Shown piece by piece: positions 1-4,581 of a stretch of 5,927 bases of DNA. The notes below the pieces were generated by a model. The model had not been told where the DNA came from. It saw only the letters and a list, made by a program, of their open reading frames with translations, and searched no databases. Position 1 is the stretch's first letter. Every line of letters starts with the position of its first letter. The translations under genes and the position numbers were made by a program. This stretch comes from an uncultured Roseburia sp. Its GTDB lineage: Bacteria > Bacillota > Clostridia > Lachnospirales > Lachnospiraceae. The stretch covers positions 1 through 5,927 of the forward strand of contig CANDFU010000125.1 in the NCBI GenBank assembly GCA_947384095.1, given 5' to 3'.

Positions 1-1
1 C

Positions 2-850
2 AAGTCGGTCTGCGCGGATTATGGGGATCTTTTCTGGGTTTCCGGCTATGTGTATACCCAGTATACGAGGGGAGGGGAGCTGGTGGGGCTGGAATTTGCG
101 CCGCAGTATACGATGACATACGGGGACCGGGAGCGGGCGCAGATGCAGATCGATGAAAGAACGGAGAAGATTTTGTCAGAGATTCCGGCAGAGGCGTCCG
201 ATTATGAAAAGGCGAAATATATTTTTGATTATCTTGCTTCCAACGTCGATTACGATGTGGCGGCTGCGGAAAACCAGAATATCATCAGTGTATTTCTTTA
301 TGGAAAAACCGTCTGCCAGGGGTATGCGAATGCGACGCAGTATCTGCTCTGGGAAGAGGGGATTCAGTCTGCCGTGGTGACCGGGGAGGCGAACGGGGAG
401 CCGCATGCATGGAATCTCGCGCGGCTGGACGGAGAATATTATTATATCGACACGACCTGGGGCAATTCTGCTTATGCCGAATCGGCTGCGGACGACCGCC
501 GTTTCATCAATTATGGTTATTTCTGTGTTACTTCTGAAGAAATCGCGGCCAGCCACAATGCAGATGATAATATCCGGCTGCCGGAAACTGCGGCGGTGCA
601 GAATAATTATTACGTCAGAGAGGGAAAATATTTTTCGGAGTGGGATCCACAGGCGGTCGGTAATGTTTTAAAAGCGTCCTATGAGGAAGGAAGCGCCGCC
701 GTTTCTGTAAAGTTTGCCGGGGAAGAGCTGTATCGGCAGGCAAAGCAGTATTTTATGGAAGAGGGGCATATCGGAGATTACTGTGCCGGACTGCGGAAGC
801 TGTATTACATGGAGGATGTGCAGCAGCGAATCCTGACATTCTATTTTTGA
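2..850 (+). CDS. Transglutaminase-like domain protein, C-terminal part (partial at 5' end)
   Basis: The frame is open from base 2 to the TGA at 848-850, so the gene starts left of the window; the GTG at 50 is internal, has no ribosome binding site, and the upstream codons read as normal protein. The bacterial transglutaminase-like/CYK3-type core is clear. A catalytic Cys lies in a TVCQGYA motif (Cys codon 314-316), His in EPHAWN (404-406), and Asp in YYIDTTWGN (449-451), in the order and spacing of the papain-like Cys-His-Asp triad. A helical segment (DYEKAKYIFDYLASNVDYD) precedes the Cys, as is usual. About 130 residues follow the Asp, rich in Tyr and acidic residues and without a membrane segment. 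Many clostridial relatives are secreted or membrane-anchored and may act on peptide or cell-wall substrates, but the N-terminus that would show a signal peptide is missing. The family is confident; the substrate is unknown. Confidence 0.9.
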   Translation, partial: KSVCADYGDLFWVSGYVYTQYTRGGELVGLEFAPQYTMTYGDRERAQMQIDERTEKILSEIPAEASDYEKAKYIFDYLASNVDYDVAAAENQNIISVFLYGKTVCQGYANATQYLLWEEGIQSAVVTGEANGEPHAWNLARLDGEYYYIDTTWGNSAYAESAADDRRFINYGYFCVTSEEIAASHNADDNIRLPETAAVQNNYYVREGKYFSEWDPQAVGNVLKASYEEGSAAVSVKFAGEELYRQAKQYFMEEGHIGDYCAGLRKLYYMEDVQQRILTFYF

Positions 851-908
851 TTATTCCAGCATTACATTTCTGTTATTTTTTTTGACGAAAGCGTATAAGT
901 TAAAAAAA

Positions 909-917
909 TGCTATACA
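909..917 (+). promoter_or_regulatory. Candidate extended -10 promoter upstream of the DegV gene
   Basis: TGCTATACA fits the extended -10 form TGnTATAAT with one mismatch. A TTGACG at 882-887 resembles a -35 but is 24 bp away, too far to pair, and the correctly spaced hexamer (889-894) is poor. The resulting leader would be about 130 nt. A second candidate lies nearer the gene at 1018-1023. The choice between them is inference. Confidence 0.3.
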
Positions 918-1017
918 AACGTGGATTTATATGTTATCATCATGTGGTAATAAATACTACTTGTAATGGGATGCAATAATATATAAAGCGATTCCGGATA
1001 ACAAATCAAATCATACA

Positions 1018-1023
1018 TATAAT
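1018..1023 (+). promoter_or_regulatory. Alternative -10 box (TATAAT) near the DegV start
   Basis: A perfect TATAAT ends 29 bp before the DegV start codon, which would give a leader of roughly 20-25 nt. No recognisable -35 hexamer lies 16-18 bp upstream, and the surroundings are AT-rich, so a chance match is quite possible. Confidence 0.25.
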
Positions 1024-1052
1024 AAAAAGAATGGCAGAGATGGGGGTAATGT

Positions 1053-1892
1053 ATGTACAGAATTGTGGTAGACAGCTGTGGGGAACTGACGGAGACGTTA
1101 AAAAAAGACAGTCGTTTTGTGACGGCGCCTCTGGAAATTGAAATTGACGGATACAGGATCCGGGACGATGAGAGTTTTGATCAGATTGATTTTCTGCGCA
1201 GAGTGAAGGAGAGTCCGACAGGGCCGAAATCATCCTGTCCTTCGCCGGAAGAGTATATGAGTGCTTATAAGGGGGAGGCGGATCACGTCTATGCCGTGAC
1301 GCTTTCTGAAAAACTGAGCGGTTCTTACAACAGTGCGGTTCTCGGGAAAAATCTTTACGAGGAGGAGCATGCAGACGGGAAAAAAATTTATGTATTTAAT
1401 TCCCGTTCCGCTTCCATCGGAGAGACAATCATCGCTCTGAAAATCCAGGAATGCGAGGAGGCGGGCATGCCGTTTGAAGAGGTGGTTGAGACAACAGAGA
1501 AATATATTGATTCTGTAAACACTTATTTTGTGCTTGAGACGCTTGAGACACTGCGCAAAGCGGGAAGGCTTTCAAATCTGAAAGCATTTATTGCAAATAC
1601 GTTAAACATTAAGCCTGTAATGGGTTCTACCGATGACGGTCAGATCTGCCAGCTCGGTCAGGCGCGTGGGATGAATAAGGCTCTGGAAAAGATGGTGCAG
1701 ACGATGGTTTCAGGAACGCAGGACTGCGAAAACCGTATTCTTGCGATTTCGCACTGCAACTGCCCGGAGCGGGCAGAGGCGGTACGGGCAAAAGTGGAGG
1801 AGCTGGCACGTTTTAAAGAAATCATTGTCCTTGACACGGCGGGAGTCAGCAGCATGTATGCAAATGACGGAGGCGTGATAATGGCAGTGTGA
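1053..1892 (+). CDS. DegV family protein (fatty-acid-binding, FakB-like)
   Basis: Complete 279-residue protein, the normal length for the DegV (EDD-fold) family. DegV/FakB proteins bind one fatty acid in the cytoplasm; in Gram-positive bacteria they can present it to the kinase FakA for phosphorylation and entry into phospholipid synthesis. Family landmarks appear in order: N-terminal IVVDSCGEL (residues 4-12, the usual DS-T/S motif), SCPSPEEY (61-68), LSGSYNSA (88-95), FNSRSASIGE (115-124), RKAGRLS (168-174), LNIKPV (184-189) and a C-terminal YANDGGVIMAV. The ATG is chosen because a G-rich site (GGGGGT, 1042-1047) lies 5 nt upstream. No fakA-like gene is visible nearby, so the partner is probably encoded elsewhere. 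The ligand cannot be deduced from sequence. No terminator is evident before the next gene. Confidence 0.95.
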   Translation: MYRIVVDSCGELTETLKKDSRFVTAPLEIEIDGYRIRDDESFDQIDFLRRVKESPTGPKSSCPSPEEYMSAYKGEADHVYAVTLSEKLSGSYNSAVLGKNLYEEEHADGKKIYVFNSRSASIGETIIALKIQECEEAGMPFEEVVETTEKYIDSVNTYFVLETLETLRKAGRLSNLKAFIANTLNIKPVMGSTDDGQICQLGQARGMNKALEKMVQTMVSGTQDCENRILAISHCNCPERAEAVRAKVEELARFKEIIVLDTAGVSSMYANDGGVIMAV

Positions 1893-1977
1893 TGTCTGCC
1901 TGATACCAGAACTTCCCCTAATTGCTTCAAACTGACATTATATTTTGCCGGATCCAAGAGATACTACCCATAGAAAA

Positions 1978-1983
1978 TATAAT
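1978..1983 (+). promoter_or_regulatory. Candidate -10 box upstream of the small wHTH gene
   Basis: A perfect TATAAT lies 22 bp before the ATG at 2006, just upstream of the ribosome binding site. The position would suit a short leader. No -35 match exists at 16-18 bp, so the evidence is weak; the gene might instead be read through from the DegV gene 113 bp upstream. Confidence 0.3.
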
Positions 1984-2005
1984 GAAAGGGAAAGAAGGTA
2001 TCTTT

Positions 2006-2206
2006 ATGGACATGGTTACCCAAAAGGTATATACACATATGAAAATGTTATCCGACCAGAACGGTTTTCCGCCGACGATCAGGCAGACGGCAGAGCAGTT
2101 AAAGCTGAGCGAGCGTGAGGTGGAAGCGGCGATAAATGAAATGCAGCGATTGGGAAAGATCGTAATTACGGATATTCCGGCGAAAAGTATTATAGAGTTT
2201 GTGTGA
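2006..2206 (+). CDS. Stand-alone LexA-like winged-helix DNA-binding protein (66 aa)
   Basis: The start is ATG 2006 because AGAAGG (1993-1998) sits 7 nt upstream; a longer reading from 1922 would add 28 residues without a ribosome binding site. The protein is almost entirely a winged helix-turn-helix resembling the N-terminal domain of LexA. Helix 1 is residues 4-18, followed by GFPPTIRQ (20-27, compare GYPPTVRE in LexA), a second helix (27-33), a Ser-led turn and recognition helix (about 35-48), and a short wing GKIVIT (50-55). The LexA self-cleavage (S24) domain with its Ala-Gly cleavage site and Ser-Lys dyad is absent; the gene simply ends 11 residues after the wing. It is therefore not a LexA repressor. 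It probably acts as a small cytoplasmic DNA-binding regulator, with unknown targets. The palindromes at 2258-2291 just downstream are possible, untested sites. Confidence 0.75.
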   Translation: MDMVTQKVYTHMKMLSDQNGFPPTIRQTAEQLKLSEREVEAAINEMQRLGKIVITDIPAKSIIEFV

Positions 2207-2249
2207 GAATCGGGAGAACAGTGATAAGCATTCCTGGCCTGTGATCCTG

Positions 2250-2304
2250 ATAACGGCGGCGATCGCCAGATGGGTCATGCAGGCATGCCTGTATGGCCCG
2301 TTAT
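2250..2304 (+). repeat. Compound inverted-repeat element with two perfect palindromes
   Basis: An outer pair ATAAC (2250-2254) / GTTAT (2300-2304) encloses two elements. The first is a 10-bp perfect palindrome, GGCGATCGCC (2258-2267). The second is a 12-bp stem (2272-2283 with 2288-2299, two G-U pairs in RNA) around a CATG loop, whose core CAGGCATGCCTG (2280-2291) is a perfect 12-bp palindrome. The second stem abuts the outer stem exactly, so RNA could fold as a three-way junction. A weak T-rich stretch follows (2301-2307), so it may terminate the wHTH transcript; as DNA, the palindromes look like protein-binding sites. The rest of the 2207-2446 gap shows no convincing gene. Confidence 0.55.
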
Positions 2305-2446
2305 TTTCTGTTATGTCTGATGGAAATAATTCAACGAGTTTATTTCGTGCGTTCTGCAAAATTTTTCATGACATTGTTTTATTCTAAAAGTGGTATCAAT
2401 TGCATATGTTACATTCTGATTTTAGAAATTTCTGGAGGAAGCACGG

Positions 2447-2902
2447 GTGGGAAGGATGACGGTTGCACAGGTAAAAGAGATTGTAGAGGGGAAAAGGGTT
2501 ACGGTATCGGGGGTGAAAAATGACTTTATGCGGATAGATATGACAAACGCGCTGATGATTGCGGAACCGGATCATGGGACGAACGGCAGAATCGTTCTGA
2601 TAAAGCCGGGAACCGGATGCAGGATCGAGATGGAGTATGACGGTCTCATTGATTCCATCTCCGGAAATAAAAGCATGTTTGAAATCAGATTCAGCGGAGG
2701 CGCCGGCGGTATGGACATTACGGTCTGCGGCGATGTGGATTGCATGAGACACAAAACGGCTGACAGGAATGGCGTATGCCAGTTTATCAAAGAGAAGCTG
2801 GACAGGCTGTCAGAGCTCACGATAGAGGATATTGGTCTGAGTCTGAATACACGGATTGAACATTTTCCTGACGGAGAGGTTGAAAGAAACGATATATGGT
2901 AG
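2447..2902 (+). CDS. Hypothetical protein, 151 aa, not recognised
   Basis: I do not recognise a family. The GTG at 2447 is preferred over the in-frame ATG at 2456 because GGAGG (2434-2438) lies 8 nt before the GTG but 17 nt before the ATG. The product appears soluble, with no signal peptide or membrane helix. Residues about 15-95 alternate hydrophobic and polar residues with Gly/Asp turns, suggesting beta-strands (RVTVSGV, RIVLIKPG, CRIEMEYDGLIDSI, MFEIRFSGG, DITVCGDVD). A helical segment follows (QFIKEKLDRLSELTIEDI) before a charged tail ending in Trp. There are four Cys residues, none in a CxxC pair. It may be co-transcribed with the 73-residue gene 115 bp downstream, since no terminator with a T-tract separates them. 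Coding status is well supported by the ribosome binding site and sequence composition; function is unknown. Confidence 0.75.
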   Translation: MGRMTVAQVKEIVEGKRVTVSGVKNDFMRIDMTNALMIAEPDHGTNGRIVLIKPGTGCRIEMEYDGLIDSISGNKSMFEIRFSGGAGGMDITVCGDVDCMRHKTADRNGVCQFIKEKLDRLSELTIEDIGLSLNTRIEHFPDGEVERNDIW

Positions 2903-2928
2903 TATACTGAAGAGGCCTGTCTGCATGC

Positions 2929-2980
2929 GCACCCTGAAAATAGAGTTTTTGCTGGCAGGAAGGCTGGTTTCAGGGGGTGC
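2929..2980 (+). repeat. Imperfect inverted repeat between two small genes
   Basis: GCAC plus CCTGAAA (2929-2939) can pair with TTTCAGG plus GTGC (2968-2980), giving 11 base pairs with a two-G bulge (2975-2976) and a 28-nt loop. No T-run follows the 3' arm, so it does not look like a terminator. It lies 24 nt upstream of the GGAGGA site of the next gene and could be an mRNA processing, stability or regulatory structure. Confidence 0.4.
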
Positions 2981-3017
2981 AGATACAAAGATACATAAAT
3001 TTATGGAGGAATCAGAA

Positions 3018-3239
3018 ATGGATATTAAGGATCAGATCAGTAAGATGGCAGAGGAGCTTTCCCGGAATCCGGACATCAGAGAGCAGTTTGAAAAGGAACC
3101 GGTAAAGGTAATAGAAAAAGTGATCGGTATCGATCTGCCGGACGATGTCGTGATGAAAATCATTGACGGGGTTAAGGCAAAGCTGACGATCGATAATGTA
3201 TCGAAAGCGGCTGATGCTTTAAAAGGGATATTTAAGTAA
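3018..3239 (+). CDS. Small helical protein of unknown function (73 aa)
   Basis: ATG 3018 is chosen because GGAGGA (3005-3010) sits 7 nt upstream; an in-frame extension to 2856 would overlap the previous gene and lacks a ribosome binding site. The protein has no Cys, no signal peptide and no membrane segment. It appears to be three or four amphipathic helices, with a central motif F24-x3-P28-x8-G37-I-D-L-P41-D-D followed by a helix (about 42-56) and a C-terminal helix ending KGIFK. From memory, short clostridial proteins with this motif (F..-P-V..IE..-G-DLPDD) are common and uncharacterised. The pattern faintly recalls nitrile-hydratase-type (NHLP) leader peptides, but there is no Gly-Gly-type cleavage site near a core peptide and no peptide-modifying enzyme in view. 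It is the last gene before a strong terminator and may share a transcript with the 151-residue gene. Confidence 0.8.
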   Translation: MDIKDQISKMAEELSRNPDIREQFEKEPVKVIEKVIGIDLPDDVVMKIIDGVKAKLTIDNVSKAADALKGIFK

Positions 3240-3264
3240 TACGCAGTCCGGCGTCGAAAAACAG

Positions 3265-3293
3265 AGCCAGTCCGGATCATGGACTGGCTTTTT
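3265..3293 (+). terminator. Intrinsic (Rho-independent) terminator
   Basis: A perfect 9-bp stem, AGCCAGTCC (3265-3273) with GGACTGGCT (3281-3289), encloses a 7-nt loop and runs into TTTTT (3289-3293). It begins 25 bp after the stop of the 73-residue gene and ends the + strand transcript before the opposite-strand DUF4062 gene. The upstream half of the stem repeats CAGTCCGG found at 3244-3251, so the 3' arm could in principle pair with either copy. The following 3294-3453 shows no gene or clear structure. Confidence 0.9.
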
Positions 3294-3453
3294 CGCTGCC
3301 TGTCATCGTATCATGCTCCCTTGCGCGGTTTTATAACCTGACATAAGAGGTATATCATATCCAGAGTGCAGAGTCTGTTGTATGGTCAAGGTGCTTCTGG
3401 TATTGCCTGTTTAAATAAGGAATCGGGCCTTGGATATGACGAAATTTCCCGTA

Positions 3454-4221
3454 CTACTTCCGACTTGAATATCGAAGGAAATCTGGAATAATGACACCTT
3501 TGTCTGTATCTGGTTCACCATTATTTTTTTGTAAATGAGTAATCCTCTGAGTCAGCGTTTTTATTTTTGCATGAAGCGCTATTTTTTCGGCCTTCATTTC
3601 CGATATCATCTGCCCGTTGATTCTGTTTTCTTTTGTTAATTTCCGGTTTTCGGTCAGAATTTCAATATAATCATCCGGTGTATAGTCCGAAGATCGTGCT
3701 TCTGTGCTTTTAATCCAGCCGGCCAGGTGCAATGAAGGATCATTCTGAAAATCGGATAGTGCAGTGTGTATTGCAATTGATATTTTTTCAATGGTATCAA
3801 TTTCCCTAACCATTTTCGACATAACAAGATTTTTAAAATCGTTATACTTTTCTATATTTTTTTGTTCAAATATATCGGCTTCGTCTTTAATGGAAGCTTT
3901 TCTATGAAGAAATCTGTTGGACAGAACGACAGAAAAAACAGGAATGGTTTTTTTTACGGCATATTCATATTCAAGCTGCGTATAACTCTTTTTGGACGCC
4001 GGTTCGATTGACCCGTATCTTCCGCCAAGAATAAGCATAAAAATATCGGATTCGTCTATCCATTTATAGATAGTATCTAACTGGGAGCGGTTGCCCGCTT
4101 TAAATAATTCCATACCGGCAGGAATATGACCGGCATCGAGAATGGCTTCAACAGCAGCCTGGCGCTCTTCGATAAGATCGGTGTATGTAGATGATATAAA
4201 AACCTGTAATTTCTTTTTCAT
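3454..4221 (-). CDS. DUF4062 domain protein with C-terminal coiled coil
   Basis: The 255-residue protein opens with a canonical DUF4062 domain: KLQVFISSTYTDLIEER (4-20), a G-x4-ME-F stretch (36-40), W-I-D-E-SD-F-L-I-LGGRYG (54-70), SYTQLEYEYA (79-88) and IPVFSVVL (93-100). The domain ends near GWIKS (168-172). Residues about 183-233 form a likely coiled coil of Glu/Lys/Leu/Ile heptads, and a short tail follows. DUF4062 has a TIR-like Rossmann fold and is often the N-terminal domain of large STAND-type ATPases or defence proteins; here no ATPase or other effector domain is attached. Glu84 in S/T-x2-E-x3-A resembles the catalytic Glu position of TIR and deoxyribosyltransferase-like enzymes; this is inference. 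ATG 4221 has a GGAG site 8 nt upstream on the minus strand. Hand-counted GC is roughly 27-43% per line, against about 60-65% in sampled lines of flanking genes, suggesting transfer. Some relatives seem longer, so a lost C-terminal domain is possible. Confidence 0.9.
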   Translation of the reverse strand: MKKKLQVFISSTYTDLIEERQAAVEAILDAGHIPAGMELFKAGNRSQLDTIYKWIDESDIFMLILGGRYGSIEPASKKSYTQLEYEYAVKKTIPVFSVVLSNRFLHRKASIKDEADIFEQKNIEKYNDFKNLVMSKMVREIDTIEKISIAIHTALSDFQNDPSLHLAGWIKSTEARSSDYTPDDYIEILTENRKLTKENRINGQMISEMKAEKIALHAKIKTLTQRITHLQKNNGEPDTDKGVIIPDFLRYSSRK

Positions 4222-4256
4222 ATGTAATTCTCCAATCTGTTTGTATCGGTGAAGAA

Positions 4257-4265
4257 ATTATATCA
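4257..4265 (-). promoter_or_regulatory. Extended -10 promoter of the DUF4062 gene
   Basis: On the minus strand the sequence reads TGATATAAT, a perfect match to the extended -10 form TGnTATAAT. It lies 35 bp upstream of the ATG, leaving a leader of about 28 nt that contains the GGAG ribosome binding site. The hexamer 17 bp further upstream (TAGTAA) is a poor -35, which extended -10 promoters tolerate. Confidence 0.6.
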
Positions 4266-4387
4266 CATATCTCTCATCCTTACTACAAGCAATTGATCTG
4301 ATGGCGGAAAAACGTACCGTTGTCTGAAGCAATCCCGTGTTCTGTACAGCAAAATCAGCATGATTTCCTGCGGAAAGCAGTCTTATG

Positions 4388-4400
4388 CCCCTGTCAGGGG
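4388..4400. repeat. 13-bp palindrome CCCCTG-T-CAGGGG
   Basis: Two perfect 6-bp arms surround a single T. The loop is too small for the full RNA hairpin, so the feature is more like a double-stranded protein-binding site, if functional. It lies about midway between the divergent DUF4062 and ABC starts, upstream of the candidate + strand promoter. Confidence 0.35.
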
Positions 4401-4450
4401 GAAAACCGTTGCTGCGCTTTCAATTTGTCGGACCAGATTTCATAGCAGGG

Positions 4451-4479
4451 TTGATTTCGCAGGCAGCATAGATGATAAT
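4451..4479 (+). promoter_or_regulatory. Candidate sigma-A promoter for the ABC transporter gene
   Basis: TTGATT (4451-4456) and GATAAT (4474-4479) are separated by the ideal 17 bp and match the consensus at 4 of 6 and 5 of 6 positions. Transcription would begin near 4486, giving a leader of about 95 nt before the ATG at 4582. The site overlaps the possible coding remnant, so only one of these readings may be meaningful. Confidence 0.4.
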
Positions 4480-4581
4480 GTGGATAAAGAGGCAGTATTG
4501 GAACTGAAAAAGACTGGTGCGATTTTTTATTAATGAGTATGTTGTTAAGAAACCGCACTGTGCTTACGGGGGGACCAGACG

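Larger units (their letters stand above)
4360..4533 (+). pseudogene. Possible coding remnant, faintly PTS EIIB-like
   Basis: A 57-residue frame from ATG 4360 to TAA 4531-4533 has no ribosome binding site. Its first half does not look protein-like, but the last 25 residues do (VDFAGSIDDNVDKEAVLELK and following). A C-x-T-R-F-H motif (4426-4443) recalls the C-x-T-R-L-R phosphorylation site of glucose-family PTS EIIB domains, where a V-D-x-x-x-L stretch also follows. The downstream segment is spaced differently, and nothing else of a PTS is present. It could be a broken leftover from a replaced gene or a chance frame. Confidence 0.2.
4266..4581. other. Divergent intergenic region between DUF4062 and ABC genes
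   Basis: This spacer separates two divergently read genes and has no complete, well-supported gene. It contains a possible decayed coding frame (4360-4533, +), a short palindrome (4388-4400), a candidate + strand promoter (4451-4479), and a G-run ribosome binding site (GGGGGGA, 4568-4574) 7 nt before the ABC gene start. The opposite-strand open frames here lack ribosome binding sites and extend into the ABC gene, so they are not supported. Confidence 0.7.

Noticed and set aside
882..887. TTGACG as a -35 box for the DegV gene
   Set aside because: The nearest good -10 (912-917) is 24 bp away, too far for a normal sigma-A promoter.
1922..2005. In-frame upstream extension of the wHTH gene
   Set aside because: It has no ribosome binding site, whereas AGAAGG precedes ATG 2006 at good spacing and the wHTH fold begins just after that start.
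2199..2387. 62-codon open frame on the + strand after the wHTH gene
   Set aside because: It overlaps the wHTH stop, has no ribosome binding site, runs through the palindromic element and has no protein-like pattern.
2929..2980. Reading the hairpin as an intrinsic terminator
   Set aside because: No T-run follows the 3' arm, and a far better terminator is found at 3265-3293.
2572..2988. 138-codon minus-strand open frame opposite the 151-residue gene
   Set aside because: It is antisense to a gene with a strong start signal, has no ribosome binding site evidence and is low in protein-like features.
2856..3017. In-frame upstream extension of the 73-residue gene
   Set aside because: It overlaps the end of the 151-residue gene and lacks a ribosome binding site, whereas GGAGGA sits at the right distance before ATG 3018.
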